Assembly (NCBI GenBank): GCA_003559855.1
Contig: PWJZ01000070.1
Span: 1 to 54,446 of the forward strand
Reading direction: 5' to 3'
DNA: 54,446 bases
From: Bacteroidales bacterium
GTDB taxonomy: Bacteria; Bacteroidota; Bacteroidia; Bacteroidales; UBA7960
Positions 1 to 11,444 of this stretch are shown here, piece after piece. Numbering within the stretch: position 1 is the stretch's first letter; every line of letters starts with the position of its first letter. Below the pieces are notes generated by a model. It did not search any database. It had not been told where the DNA came from and saw only the letters and a program-made list of their open reading frames with translations. The translations under genes and the position numbers were made by a program.

Positions 1-80
1 CATCCGCACATCTTCCTTTTATTTTTAAAGCTTGTTTTAATTAGTTGACTAACATACAAGATTTGTATCCTTGATAAAAA

Positions 81-140
81 TTTAAACCAACTGGTTATAA
101 AAAAAACCAACTGGTTATAAAAAAAACCAATTAGCTATGA
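81..140. repeat. 20-bp tandem repeat with dyad symmetry
   Basis: Three consecutive 20-bp units lie just before the transposase-like ORF. Two are nearly identical (core AACCAACTGGTTATAA) and the third has diverged (AACCAATTAGCTATGA) and contains the ATG of that ORF. Each good unit holds AACCA and TGGTT as an inverted pair around two bases. This may be an operator or part of an IS end. No function can be assigned. Confidence 0.6.
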
Positions 141-574
141 ACAAAAAACAAATAGGTAAACCCGTGGACTTATCAGGTATAAATATCAATGAGCTTGAAA
201 TATGGCTAAAAGCAAATAAAATGACAAGAAAAATATTAATATGTCTAGCTATGACTGCATTAAACCGTGGAGCTAAAATGACGGAAGTATGCAATGTGTT
301 GAATATAACAAGGGAAGGAGTGCGATTATCGAAGAACCAGCTTCGCTGGGAGGGTATTAAGGGTTTATTAAAGCATAAGAAAGCAGGTAAATGATCTAAA
401 TTAAACCAACAGAGAAAGAGTGAACTGAAAAAAATTACAAAAAAGTCTTTTGCAAAAAAAGGATATAAAAACAAAAAATGGACCGGATTGGTTTAACAGG
501 ATTATGCCAAAAAGGTATGGGGGCTGGATATAAGCTTGAGAACAGCCCGGCTTTGGCTATCCAGAATGCGGTGA
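137..574 (+). pseudogene. IS630-like transposase N-terminal remnant with in-frame stops
   Basis: The first 85 codons encode a helix-turn-helix-like protein containing NITREGVRLSKNQLRWEG. Past the TGA at 392-394 the same frame continues with a basic stretch ending in WTGLV. After a TAA at 494-496 it continues again with DISLRTARLWLSRMR before a TGA at 572-574. The order HTH, basic linker, WTG motif and second HTH matches the N-terminal DNA-binding half of IS630/Tc1-like transposases. No frameshift is needed, only two substituted stop codons. The DDE catalytic half is missing and pyrG follows directly. It is a dead fragment, or at most an 85-residue DNA-binding relic; family membership is recognised by eye only. 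Confidence 0.6.
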
Positions 575-630
575 TTTTTTTTATGCGTTTGCCCTGATGA
601 TTGCCTGATATTTCAGGCAGGAAATTGTAA

Positions 631-2262
<1,632 letters not shown>

Positions 2263-2514
2263 TTAACAGGTTTAAGTTTATAAAAAAAAGAAAAATAGAA
2301 GCTGCTAAAGTAAAAAAAGATTAAATATAATGGTATTTTTTTTTAAGTGGTGCCGGCAATAACTCTTAAAGTAGCACTTGTCAGGCTGTATATAAAGAAA
2401 GGTATGAAGAAGCATGTAACAATAACCGGTTAAACTGCTCCATAAAACATTGAAAGTGTCATAGAAACAGTTAAAGTTATAATGTAAGCAGATGAAAAAA
2501 AATTGCTCAATATC

Positions 2515-2826
2515 TTATCTCCTGCAAAGATCCGGTCTTTTGTTTTTAATGAAATCAGGATACTCTTCTGCTTCTTCGGGTTGTGACATATTTGTTATGA
2601 ATTTTAAAATTTCTTCGCGGCTATTTTCAATTTCATGATTTTTACCGATAATTTCCGAAGTATCAAATGGCAGTTGTTCGTCAGGTTCTGTTATAACGGG
2701 CAATATTAAATGACTATCATAATAATGTATTTTTATGAATTCGTCTGAGGAATAGACCGGGCGATCTGCAAAAATATAAGAACCCGGTATTAATATCATC
2801 GAAAGCGCTATTACAAAGGTTTTCAT
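2515..2826 (-). CDS. small secreted protein of unknown function
   Basis: This 103-residue ORF starts with a plausible signal peptide (MKTFVIALSMILIPGSYIFA, cleavage expected after Ala20). The mature part is about 80 residues, mixed-charge and acid-rich, with two prolines near PVITEPDEQLPF and a basic Cys-containing end. No family is recognised. It is separated from pyrG by about 260 bp of A+T-rich sequence and has no partner on the same strand. The signal peptide and the ATG argue that it is real. The function is unknown. Confidence 0.5.
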   Translation of the reverse strand: MKTFVIALSMILIPGSYIFADRPVYSSDEFIKIHYYDSHLILPVITEPDEQLPFDTSEIIGKNHEIENSREEILKFITNMSQPEEAEEYPDFIKNKRPDLCRR

Positions 2827-3194
2827 AGTTTTGGATTTTTCAGGTTTATAAATATTTTATTTTTATTTAGATTAAATTAATATAATAACCTTGTAGTATA
2901 ACAGGTCTTCTAGCAAATTGTTCAATAAGAGATAGTGGTGTTGGTGAAATAAGTGTTTATTTTTGCTTAAGATAATGTGTTTCTGATATTATCAAAATCA
3001 AAAAGATAAAAACGTTTATTTCATAACATAAAACCTTTGATTTTCAGGGTTTTTTTGGAGAGTTGGCGCTATATTTGACGGTATTGAGCAGAAAATAATA
3101 AACATCAGGATATTGTTTTCATATCGGGATTATTTCATATTTTTGATTGTTTTGGTTTAACAAATAAAATTAAATACACAAAAAACAGGAAGTT
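2827..3194. other. non-coding gap between divergent genes
   Basis: No ORF or RNA gene is visible in these 368 bases. Near 3031-3057 AAACC and GGGTTT flank a short loop followed by seven T, a weak terminator-like structure. The promoter of the DoxX-like gene lies at the right end. Confidence 0.4.
3113..3145 (+). promoter_or_regulatory. Bacteroidota-type promoter for the DoxX-like gene
   Basis: TTG at 3113-3115 is followed after 22 bp by TATTTTTG at 3138-3145, matching the phylum consensus TAnnTTTG. Transcription would start about 45 bases before the ATG at 3195. Confidence 0.5.
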
Positions 3195-3584
3195 ATGACA
3201 GAGAGGTTTATAATAAATATTGCAAGGTTTTTGCTTGGCGGGATATTATTGATCTTTGGTTCGAATTACTTTTTCAATTTCATGGCGATACAGCCACTTG
3301 AGAGTGAGGCTGCCCTGAATTTTATGGCTGGGTTGCACGGTGCTGTTTATTTTATGCCATTTTTGAAAGCTGTTGAAACGGTTATGGGTGTGCTTTTGAT
3401 TACGGGGTTTTATGTGCCGTTGGTTTTGGTCATTCTGATGCCGGTTAATTTGAACATTCTTCTTTTCAACATATTCCTTAATCCTGGCAGTTTGCCGCTT
3501 AGCCTGGTGATGATGGCATCTCATTTATATTTAGCGTGGGTCTATCGTCATCATTATTCGGCTTTGTTTAGGAACCGTTTATAG
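3195..3584 (+). CDS. DoxX-like membrane protein
   Basis: A 129-residue inner-membrane protein with four hydrophobic segments (roughly residues 5-25, 45-70, 70-92 and 98-118). The N-terminal IARFLLGGILLIFG and the following Asn/Phe-rich loop are typical of DoxX/DoxD-type proteins. Members are linked to quinone-coupled redox chemistry or have unknown roles, so no substrate is claimed. It stands alone on the plus strand between minus-strand genes and has its own promoter. Confidence 0.7.
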   Translation: MTERFIINIARFLLGGILLIFGSNYFFNFMAIQPLESEAALNFMAGLHGAVYFMPFLKAVETVMGVLLITGFYVPLVLVILMPVNLNILLFNIFLNPGSLPLSLVMMASHLYLAWVYRHHYSALFRNRL

Positions 3585-3605
3585 GAATATAGCGGCAGGA
3601 GTTTT

Positions 3606-4268
3606 TTATTGTTCATTTGTTATCCGCTTAAATTCAGCAATTGTTTCTGATGGATTTCGGGTGCTGAATATGCTGTTTCCTGCTACCAGGATATTTGCGC
3701 CTGCATCGGCTAGTTGCCGGGCATTGCTCAGATCTACGCCGCCGTCTACTTCGATCATGGCTGTTGAATTGTTTTCTGAAAGTATATTTTTCAGCTTCCC
3801 TATCCTGTTGATGGTTTGCTCAATGAATTTTTGCCCGCCAAAACCAGGATTTACACTCATAATCAGTATATAATCGGCAACATTGACAATGTCGCTCAAA
3901 AGCTCAACGGGATTATGAGGGTTGATTACAAGCCCTGCTTTCATGCCCAAGTTCTTTATGTAATCAACAGTCCTGTGAAGGTGGGGGCAGGTTTCGTAAT
4001 GAACCGAAAGATAATCGGCACCGGCATTTTTGAAGTCTTGCAAATATCTGTCGGGGTCTTCAATCATCAGATGAACGTCAAGAGGTTTTTCGGCTATCGA
4101 TTTTATTTGTTTGATGATGTTAAAGCCAAAGGTGATATTTGGTACAAACCTGCCATCCATAATGTCCAAATGAAAAAGGTCAGCCCGGCTGTTGTTTATC
4201 ATCCGTATCTGTTCGCCAAGCTTTAAAAAGTCAGCCGAAAGAATAGAGGGCGCTATAAGTATTTCCAC
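3606..4268 (-). CDS. rpe: ribulose-phosphate 3-epimerase
   Basis: It interconverts ribulose 5-phosphate and xylulose 5-phosphate in the pentose phosphate pathway. At 220 residues it is the normal length for this TIM barrel. The metal and catalytic residues are present: His33 and Asp35 in HLDIMDG, His66 in VHLMIEDP and Asp175 in IEVDGGV. The phosphate-binding loop SVNPGFGGQ and the NILVAGNSIF end are also present. The ATG before EILIAPSILSADF is the natural start. It lies downstream of pnp on the same strand across a gap of almost 290 bp. Confidence 0.96.
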   Translation of the reverse strand: MEILIAPSILSADFLKLGEQIRMINNSRADLFHLDIMDGRFVPNITFGFNIIKQIKSIAEKPLDVHLMIEDPDRYLQDFKNAGADYLSVHYETCPHLHRTVDYIKNLGMKAGLVINPHNPVELLSDIVNVADYILIMSVNPGFGGQKFIEQTINRIGKLKNILSENNSTAMIEVDGGVDLSNARQLADAGANILVAGNSIFSTRNPSETIAEFKRITNEQ

Positions 4269-4394
4269 ATATATAAATTTTAGTATATTATTTTTATTAG
4301 TTTGTATTACGAAGCCGTTCGGCTTTCAAATTTATTAATAATATCAGTACGTTTTAATAGTTGCAGGTAAATAAAAGGGCTCAAACCGGCCAGC

Positions 4395-4485
4395 CCCTGA
4401 AAGGCAAGGCGAGATAACGAACACAAATAAATTCAACGCTATGTGAATAAAATACAAATAAATAATTTGATAGCGGGTTTCAGGG
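4395..4485. repeat. nested inverted repeat between pnp and rpe
   Basis: CCCTGAAA at 4395-4402 is mirrored by TTTCAGGG at 4478-4485, and inside it CGCTAT is mirrored by ATAGCG. The enclosed part is A+T-rich. A small separate hairpin (GAAGCC/GGCTTT) lies near 4310-4327, just upstream of rpe on the minus strand. No T-run follows either, so neither is a convincing terminator. Confidence 0.3.
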
Positions 4486-4556
4486 TTAAGGCTGAGGTTT
4501 ATCATTTAGTGCTGAGTCGCTTGCTCCCGGCTTTTGCATAAGCAGCCTGTAATATT

Positions 4557-6695
4557 TTATCTTCTTTTCGGTCTTGGCAGAAGGGCTTTCCTGGATAATT
4601 TCAGTTTACCTGTTTTATTATCTACGTCTAGCAGTTTTACTTCAATTTCGTCACCTGCACTGAAGCCTGCGTCTTCAACTTTATCAAGTCTTCTCCATTC
4701 AATTTCGGATATATGCAGCAGACCTTCCTTGCCGGGTAATATTTCCACGAACATGCCGAAGGCCACTATACTTTTTACAGTGCCTTTGTATATTTGCCCG
4801 ATCTCGGGTACGGTGGTAATGCCTTTTATCTTGTTTACCACCCAGTCTATTGATGCTTTGTTCTCTGAAACTATATCAACCACTCCATATTCGCCTACCT
4901 CTTCAACGACTATTGTGCTTCCGCTTTCTTTTTGCATTTCCTGTATCACTTTACCGCCGGGCCCGATAATTGCTCCGATAAATTCTTTAGGAACAGTAAG
5001 TTTGACGATCCTGGGCACGAAGGGTTTATAATCTTCGCGTGGTTTGGATATTGTTTTGCACATTTGCTCAAGAATGTGTAATCTGCCTTTTTTGGCTTGT
5101 TCCAGTGCTTTTTGCATTAATTCATAGCTTAATCCTTCAATTTTTATATCCATCTGGCATGCGGTAATTCCGTCGGCGGTTCCGGTAATTTTGAAGTCCA
5201 TATCGCCCAGTGCATCTTCATCGCCCAGTATGTCTGAAAGAATTGCGTGTTTTTTTGATTTGGGGTCGGCAATAAGCCCCATGGCGATTCCCGATACCGG
5301 TTTGGATATTTTCACTCCGGCGTCCATCAGTGCCAGGGTTCCGGCACAAACCGTAGCCATGGAAGAAGAACCGTTAGATTCCAGGATATCCGACACTATC
5401 CTTATTGTATATGGATTTTCCTGCTCGTCGGGCATAACCGGTTTTAGTGAACGCAGAGCAAGGTTGCCATGACCTATTTCCCTGCGGCTGGTAAATCGCA
5501 TCATTTTTACTTCACCGGTAGAAAATGGCGGAAAGTTGTAGTGCAGCAAAAATTTACTTGTTCCTTCAACAACGGCACCGTCAACAACCTGCTCATCAAG
5601 CTTGGTGCCTAAGGTAACGGTTGTCAGTGATTGGGTTTCACCTCTTGTGAATATTGCTGAACCGTGTGCCGCGGGAAGATAATTGACCTCAGTCCATATC
5701 GGTCGTATTTCCCCGGGTTTTCTGCCATCAACACGTATATTCTTGTCAAGGACAAGTGTCCTTACGGCTTCCTTGTGCAATTCATCGAAATATTTTTCAA
5801 TCAATACCTTCTTTTCAAGAAGTTCTTCCTCTGTAAAAGATTCAATAAAATTTTCTTTTATCTCATTAAAAGCGTTTTTTCGTTCCTGTTTGTTCTTTAT
5901 TCCTTTTTTAGCTACTTTGTAAATTTTTTCATAAAGCTCTTTTCTTATTTTTTCAGCGAGTTCACTATCTTCTTCCATAGGCTCATATTCTCTTTTTGTC
6001 GCGGCTTTTTCCACTTTTGAGGCAAGGTCTGATTGAGCTTTGCATTGAACCTTGATGGCTTCATGACCGAAGCGAATAGCTTCCAGGAGCTCCTGTTCGG
6101 ATATTTCCTGCATCTCTCCTTCAACCATTACTATATTATCTTTTGTGCCTGCTACTATTATGTCTATGTCGGCTTCGGTAAGTTGTGAAATCGACGGATT
6201 GATGATGAATGTGTTGTTTATTCGGCCAACCCTGACTTCCGAAATAGGTCCGTTAAAGGGTATGTCGGATACGGCAAGTGCAGCGGAAGCGGCAAGACCT
6301 GCAAATGCATCGGGCAAAGTGTTTTTGTCGGCGGAGATCAAAGATATAAGCACCTGTGTTTCGGCATAGTAGTTGTCTGTAAACATAGGACGTAATGCTC
6401 TGTCAACCAATCTTGATATAAGTATTTCGTGCTCCATCGGTCGTGCCTCACGCTTGAAAAACCCGCCCGGAAAACGCCCGGTGGCAGCATATTTCTCCTG
6501 GTAATCTACTGATAATGGCAAAAAGCTTGTGTTTTCAGAAAGCTCCTTTTTTGCCATTACAGTAGCTAAAAGCATAGTGTCGCCTATAGAAAGAACAACT
6601 GATCCGTCAGCTAGTTTGGCAAGCTTGCCCGTTGATAAAGTAATTTCCCTGCCATCTCCTAAATCAATGGTAGTCTGAATTTCCATAATATTCAT
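4557..6695 (-). CDS. pnp: polyribonucleotide nucleotidyltransferase (PNPase)
   Basis: A 3'-5' phosphorolytic exoribonuclease, trimeric and cytoplasmic, that degrades mRNA to nucleoside diphosphates. The 712 residues are full length. The order is: RNase PH domain 1 (about 10-145, with [14 protein letters not shown]), helical linker, RNase PH domain 2 (about 325-480, with the acidic [12 protein letters not shown]), KH domain with the IGPGGK loop (about 560-610) and S1 domain (about 625-695, containing [20 protein letters not shown]). A second ATG lies three codons into the gene, so the start is uncertain by three residues. rpsO lies upstream on the same strand but pnp has its own promoter. Confidence 0.97.
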   Translation of the reverse strand: MNIMEIQTTIDLGDGREITLSTGKLAKLADGSVVLSIGDTMLLATVMAKKELSENTSFLPLSVDYQEKYAATGRFPGGFFKREARPMEHEILISRLVDRALRPMFTDNYYAETQVLISLISADKNTLPDAFAGLAASAALAVSDIPFNGPISEVRVGRINNTFIINPSISQLTEADIDIIVAGTKDNIVMVEGEMQEISEQELLEAIRFGHEAIKVQCKAQSDLASKVEKAATKREYEPMEEDSELAEKIRKELYEKIYKVAKKGIKNKQERKNAFNEIKENFIESFTEEELLEKKVLIEKYFDELHKEAVRTLVLDKNIRVDGRKPGEIRPIWTEVNYLPAAHGSAIFTRGETQSLTTVTLGTKLDEQVVDGAVVEGTSKFLLHYNFPPFSTGEVKMMRFTSRREIGHGNLALRSLKPVMPDEQENPYTIRIVSDILESNGSSSMATVCAGTLALMDAGVKISKPVSGIAMGLIADPKSKKHAILSDILGDEDALGDMDFKITGTADGITACQMDIKIEGLSYELMQKALEQAKKGRLHILEQMCKTISKPREDYKPFVPRIVKLTVPKEFIGAIIGPGGKVIQEMQKESGSTIVVEEVGEYGVVDIVSENKASIDWVVNKIKGITTVPEIGQIYKGTVKSIVAFGMFVEILPGKEGLLHISEIEWRRLDKVEDAGFSAGDEIEVKLLDVDNKTGKLKLSRKALLPRPKRR

Positions 6696-7014
6696 ATGTT
6701 ATCCTGATTATTTAATGTTATGTTATGTTAGTGTTAAGAATTTGTAATCTTTATTAAGGTCGAAATGATCACTGTCCGAAAATTTCAACTGCTAAAAAAC
6801 ACAAAGGTAATAGATAGTACAAAAAAATGCAAAAACAATTGATAAAACACTACTGAAATTTAATACGGATGATGTGTTTTCCGAAAGAGTAAAACCTCCC
6901 CGCCCCGCCTGGCTGCCCGGTATGCTTTGTCAATGCACATGTCATGCCAATGCCTCCCGCACAACAGGGTCTTTGCCTGTAACGGTTATTTGCCGGATTT
7001 GAAGATTTTTGTCG
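6696..7014. other. rpsO-pnp intergenic region
   Basis: These 319 bases hold the pnp promoter and an A+T-rich leader. They also include a short G+C-rich patch at about 6895-6975 that differs in composition from its surroundings. No ORF with recognisable content was found in the patch on either strand. Confidence 0.4.
6802..6832 (-). promoter_or_regulatory. Bacteroidota-type promoter of pnp
   Basis: On the minus strand TTG (6832-6830) is followed after 20 bp by TACCTTTG (6809-6802), an exact match to TAnnTTTG. This gives a leader of about 100 nt before the pnp ATG. Confidence 0.65.
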
Positions 7015-7284
7015 CTATTTTCTGAGCCCAAGTTCTTTTATTAGCGCCCGGTATCTTTCAATATCTTTGTTTTTCAGGTAATTAAGCAATCGTCTGCGTT
7101 TCCCTACCAGCAATACAAGAGATCTCCGAGTTACTTTGTCTTTTTTGTTCTTTTTCAGATGTCCGGTCAGGTAGTTGATCCTGTGAGTGAACAACGCTAT
7201 TTGGCTTTCCGGAGAACCGCTGTCATTTGACGATTTGCCATGTTTTTTAAATATTTCTTTCTTAATTTCAGGTGTAAGATACAT
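7015..7284 (-). CDS. rpsO: 30S ribosomal protein S15
   Basis: An 89-residue primary 16S rRNA-binding protein of the small subunit, at the usual length. Conserved features are the N-terminal EIFKKHG, the [21 protein letters not shown] segment (quoted only in part: [16 protein letters not shown]), the [19 protein letters not shown] helix and the [11 protein letters not shown] end. pnp follows on the same strand, the classic rpsO-pnp order, but with over 300 bp between them. Confidence 0.97.
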   Translation of the reverse strand: MYLTPEIKKEIFKKHGKSSNDSGSPESQIALFTHRINYLTGHLKKNKKDKVTRRSLVLLVGKRRRLLNYLKNKDIERYRALIKELGLRK

Positions 7285-7345
7285 GCTTTAATTTGACTTA
7301 CTGTTGTTATTAGCTTTTGTTTTGAAACAGACCGTAAAAGGCATG

Positions 7346-7375
7346 CAAAGTTATTTGAAAAATTTGTAATTGCAA
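7346..7375 (-). promoter_or_regulatory. Bacteroidota-type promoter of rpsO
   Basis: On the minus strand TTG (7375-7373) is followed after 19 bp by TAACTTTG (7353-7346), matching TAnnTTTG. The leader to the rpsO ATG is about 55 nt. Confidence 0.65.
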
Positions 7376-8138
7376 ATTTTTGCATGGCTTTTTCTCGTTT
7401 TTTCTGTTTTAAAATGGTGGTAGTTCTTTTTTTGATGTGTAAAAGAATTATGAAAGATGTCTTTATGGATAAATTTTCAGGTCTGAAATAGCAACAGGTA
7501 AGATAACAAAAGCTATCTTTCAACTATCAGAAACTTTGGCATACAATGAGACGTGCATTAAATATAAATAAGAAACCCTGCAATATAAAAGGATTATACA
7601 GACCAATTTGTTGTTCAGTATGACAGTAATGAGTTATTTAAAGGAAAAAAAGCGTTGTGCTAAGTTCATGACAAGCGACAATATAAGCCGTAATGCCAGT
7701 GAACCCGGTCAGGAATTGGTTACACAACTTTGCGTGGTCCAGCCTTATATAGAGTAAAAGGCAACAAGGTTTTCAAAAGCAAAGTAACCGGCAGTTATGC
7801 CGCTTTTGACCTTTTATGCCTGCAACCCGTCATTTATAATACCAACCATGAACCCGGTATTAAAGACACCTTTTTGCTTTAGAATGTTCTTATTAACTTG
7901 CCGGAGTTTGATCATAATGCCGTTATTATAAAGCGTTATTACCGATGCGGCAAATATTTGCTACATTTGTCCGAAAAAATAAGTTTTGTGAATTCCGGAA
8001 TTGAATTTTGTTTTAGCTTGATTCTTATAAAAAATTCTTATTTTGTGATATCAAATGGAGTTCGGCCACGGAAAAACACTTAATTTTTTGTTGATTGCCG
8101 GCTTTTTACAAAATAAAATGCCAAAAGATTAGTTGTAA
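7376..8138. other. long gap with possible gene remnants
   Basis: Over 750 bases separate the rpsO promoter from the PorW-like gene. A 45-codon plus-strand ORF starts at 7620 and stops at 7757. In another frame an open stretch follows at about 7719-7881, reading TTLRGPALYRVKGNKVF and ending at a TAG. Together they could be a frameshifted relic, but no family is recognised. TACATTTG at 7962-7969 fits the promoter consensus and could serve the downstream gene, although no good TTG lies upstream of it. Confidence 0.35.
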
Positions 8139-10829
8139 ATAAAAAAAAGCAGTAAAGATTCGAAAAGAGCACTACAAAATAGTCATTCAGGAATTCTGTT
8201 TTTACTGGCAGTTGTAATTATTTTTGCCGGTTGTTCTACACAAAAGAACAGGTTTGTAAATCGTGCTTATCATACCATCAATGCCAAGTACAATGGTTAC
8301 TTCAATGCCCGTGAGAGTTACCGTGAGGGTTTGAAGCGTCTTGAAGAAGCTCACCAGGATAATTATGAGCAAATACTCGACATATTTCAATATGGTACGG
8401 CGCAAGACGTAAGTGCTATCACTTCACATATGGATGTTGCTTACAAAAAATCGAGCATTGTAATACAGCGTCATTCGATGAACATCAGGGGTGTTGAATA
8501 TAACAGGATGATCGATAATGCATATTTTCTTATTGCCAAGTCACATTTTTTCAAACATGATTATCACCTGGCTATATTGACTTTCGAATATATTATCCGT
8601 CAGTATGATACTCCCTTAAAGTATGAGTCGAAGATATGGATAGCCAAGACCAACAATGCTATGGGTCGTTTCAATAATTCCCGCCAGGTACTGGATATTT
8701 TGCAACGCAATTATGAAAACGGGGTGTTGCCGGAAGGTTCGCACAGGTTTTATTTTCTTGTTTATGCCGATTATTATTATAAGCAGGGCAGGTATGAAGA
8801 GGCTATTCCTTACATGAAGAAGGCGATAGAAAATGCCAGGCGAAGAAGCGACAGGACGAGATTGGTTTTCATACTGGGTCAAACATATCAGGAGATCGGC
8901 GATTATGGCAATGCCCAGGATACATATGCGAGGGTTTTGCGCCTTAATCCGGATTTTGATATGGAGTTTCGTGCAAGGATCAATATGGCGATGTCGTATG
9001 ATCCTGATCTGGGCGGAGGGTCAGAGATAAGGGAAAAGCTTGAAAGAATGTTAAAGCAGGAGCGTAATCGCAATTATCGTGACCAAATATATTATGCGCT
9101 TGCAAAACTTGCTGAAAACCAAGACTCAATGGATGAGGCGATAGATTATTACAAAAAATCAACACAGGTAAGTGAAGGGAATAATCTGCAAAAGGGGATC
9201 TCTTTTTTACGTTTGGGGCAGATACATTATGATAGGGAAGAATACTATAGGGCGCATATATATTACGACAGTACCGCATTGTTTTTGCCCGCCGATTATC
9301 ATGAGATTGATAAAATAGTTAGCAGGCGTGATCTGTTAAGTGAACTGGCTTTTTACATAAACCAGATCAACAATGAGGATTCATTGCAGCATATTGCATC
9401 TTTACCGGAAAGTGAAAGGAACAAGATCATTGAAGAAATTATTGCCGAGGAGCGTGAACGTGAGCGAGAGATGCGCGAGCGCGAAAGCGAGATGATGTAT
9501 ACAGGCAGAATGACCAGAAGAGGAGAGCAATTTGAACTGCCGGGTGCCGGCCGCGGAGGCTGGTATTTTTATAATCCTACAGCAATAAATTTCGGTAAAA
9601 CCGAATTTGCAATGCGATGGGGAGAAAGAGAACTCGAAGACCTGTGGAGGATCAGCAATAAACAAACATATTCGTTTGACGGCATTGCCATGGATGGTGA
9701 TATTGAAATGCCGGATGAACGTACGGAAGAACAAACAGACAGGTTCAGCCGGGAAACCTACCTTAGCAATTTGCCTCTGGAACCCGAGCAACTTCAGCAA
9801 TCCAATAAAAGGGTAATGTTGTCATATTATAATAAAGGACTGTTATACAAAGACCGTTTTAAAAATGAAAGAAAAGCCGCAGAGGCTTTTGAAACTTTAA
9901 ATAAAAGATTTCCCGATAATGATCATAAACTTTATTCATATTATTTCCTTTATGATATCCATGCAAAAAATAATAATTACGCCCAGGCAAACATTTATAA
10001 GAACAAAATCATGGAGGAGTTTCCTGATACTGATTTTGCAAAAATATTATCAGATCCTGACTATGTTCAAAACCTGACAGAAAGACATAATCGTGGTAAG
10101 CAACTATATAAGTATGCTTATTTTGCATACAAAAACAGAGAATTTGACCAGGTGATAAATTACTGCAGCCAGGCAGATACCATGGAGTTAAGCAAAGACC
10201 TTGCAGGCCAGTTTAAATATTTGAAAGCGTTAACTTATGGTGCCAAGGGAGATAATAAATATTTAATTCAAAATCTAAATGAAGTGGTTGACCGGTATGA
10301 AGGAACACTTGTTTATGAACCTGCAAGATCAATTCTTGCATACCTGAGCGAAGATGATCATTATGTTTCCGGCACTGATACATTGGATAAAAAAGAGCAA
10401 ATGGAAAGAAGTGAAGAAACCCAAAAAGACCGGGCAGAAAAATCTGCCGGAGAGCTTCATTCTATATATGATTATAAGCCCGATGCCATTCATTTCTTCG
10501 TATTTGTTGTATACACCGATAAAATAGACATACGTCAGCTCAGAAACGCCGTGAACGGTTTTAATCGTGAGAAATACCCTGAAAAAAACCTTACTTTGAG
10601 CAATATATATCTTGAAGATAAAAAACAGATATTGACCGTAACAAACTTTGAAAACAGTGAAGAGGCTTCCGATTATTATGAAAAAATCACCAGAAGCCGT
10701 AATTTAGCCGACTATGATAAAAAATATCTTGAATCATTCATAATTTCAGTTGAAAACTATCCGGTATTTTATCAGGACAAGGACGTTAACAATTATTTGA
10801 CCTTCTATAATCACTACTATAGAAGGTGA
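8139..10829 (+). CDS. porW: PorW/SprE-like TPR lipoprotein (no standard start codon)
   Basis: A large TPR lipoprotein of the PorW/SprE kind, which in Bacteroidota supports type IX secretion and gliding. Evidence: a lipobox (VVIIFAGC, Cys codon at 8232-8234), then NRAYHTINAKYNGYFNARES, the conserved opening of this family. Many TPR helices follow to about residue 300 and again after residue 530, with a low-complexity Glu/Arg stretch (EEREREREMRERESEMM) between. The first start usable by standard rules is TTG 8331, which would remove the whole signal peptide. Upstream the frame is open to ATA 8139, which would give a basic n-region (KKSSKDSKR). Further up, an in-frame ATG at 8118 is cut off by TAG and TAA. 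The start is therefore an ATA or a mutated or mis-sequenced ATG. A C-terminal domain of about 90 residues ends the protein. Confidence 0.75.
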   Translation: MKKSSKDSKRALQNSHSGILFLLAVVIIFAGCSTQKNRFVNRAYHTINAKYNGYFNARESYREGLKRLEEAHQDNYEQILDIFQYGTAQDVSAITSHMDVAYKKSSIVIQRHSMNIRGVEYNRMIDNAYFLIAKSHFFKHDYHLAILTFEYIIRQYDTPLKYESKIWIAKTNNAMGRFNNSRQVLDILQRNYENGVLPEGSHRFYFLVYADYYYKQGRYEEAIPYMKKAIENARRRSDRTRLVFILGQTYQEIGDYGNAQDTYARVLRLNPDFDMEFRARINMAMSYDPDLGGGSEIREKLERMLKQERNRNYRDQIYYALAKLAENQDSMDEAIDYYKKSTQVSEGNNLQKGISFLRLGQIHYDREEYYRAHIYYDSTALFLPADYHEIDKIVSRRDLLSELAFYINQINNEDSLQHIASLPESERNKIIEEIIAEEREREREMRERESEMMYTGRMTRRGEQFELPGAGRGGWYFYNPTAINFGKTEFAMRWGERELEDLWRISNKQTYSFDGIAMDGDIEMPDERTEEQTDRFSRETYLSNLPLEPEQLQQSNKRVMLSYYNKGLLYKDRFKNERKAAEAFETLNKRFPDNDHKLYSYYFLYDIHAKNNNYAQANIYKNKIMEEFPDTDFAKILSDPDYVQNLTERHNRGKQLYKYAYFAYKNREFDQVINYCSQADTMELSKDLAGQFKYLKALTYGAKGDNKYLIQNLNEVVDRYEGTLVYEPARSILAYLSEDDHYVSGTDTLDKKEQMERSEETQKDRAEKSAGELHSIYDYKPDAIHFFVFVVYTDKIDIRQLRNAVNGFNREKYPEKNLTLSNIYLEDKKQILTVTNFENSEEASDYYEKITRSRNLADYDKKYLESFIISVENYPVFYQDKDVNNYLTFYNHYYRR

Positions 10830-10951
10830 CGGGGCGATTTGTATAATGTTTGGATTTAGTCCGGGTCTTATGTCGGTAATTTTCTGTCCGGAAATATTGA
10901 CTCTTGTATAGAAACTTAAAATTATTATGAACGTAATATATATTTGATAAA

Positions 10952-11392
10952 ATGAGTATTGACAGGAAAAAAAGTAATAAAAAGATGACAAAAAACTCCG
11001 AAACCGACCATACTTCTATAAATCTTATAGGAGCGGGTACAAAAATAAAAGGGGAAATAGATTCAAGCGGTGACATCAGGATTGACGGAATACTTGTGGG
11101 GCCTGTTCGATCAAAAGGGAAGATCATAGTTGGCGATACAGGTGTTGTAGAAGGTGAGATTTATTGCCAGAACGCTGATATTTTTGGCAAAGTGGATGCT
11201 AAAATAGAGGTTGATGAGCTGCTGTCGTTAAAATCAACTGCAAAACTTACGGGTGAAATTTCCTCTGATAAATTGTCGATAGAACCAGGAGCAGTTTTTA
11301 CAGGCACCTGTACTATGGAAAAAGAAAAATCTTCGCAGTTTGCTCAAAAGCAAAAGGGAGAACAAAAATTGCAGGAGGAAGAAATAAAATAA
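10952..11392 (+). CDS. bactofilin family protein
   Basis: A 146-residue polymer-forming cytoskeletal protein. The central about 100 residues are the right-handed beta-helix repeat typical of bactofilins (GTKIKGEIDSSGDIRIDG, then GVVEGEIYCQNADIFGKV). The flanks are charged: a Lys-rich N-terminus and a Gln/Glu/Lys-rich tail. A second in-frame ATG lies 11 codons downstream (10985), and TATATTTG at 10939-10946 is so close to the first ATG that the second may be the real start. It sits between the PorW-like gene and the atp genes, an arrangement common in Bacteroidota. Confidence 0.88.
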   Translation: MSIDRKKSNKKMTKNSETDHTSINLIGAGTKIKGEIDSSGDIRIDGILVGPVRSKGKIIVGDTGVVEGEIYCQNADIFGKVDAKIEVDELLSLKSTAKLTGEISSDKLSIEPGAVFTGTCTMEKEKSSQFAQKQKGEQKLQEEEIK

Positions 11393-11444
11393 AATTTAAA
11401 AAAATCAAATTATAAAAGAAGTGTATCAACTTTAAGGAGTTGAT

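Noticed and set aside
115-474. 119-residue ORF on the minus strand
   Set aside because: It is antisense to the transposase remnant, has a Phe/Ile-rich composition from A+T-rich DNA, and no family features.
4309-4327. Hairpin upstream of rpe as a pnp terminator
   Set aside because: The stem is short and no T-run follows on the minus strand.
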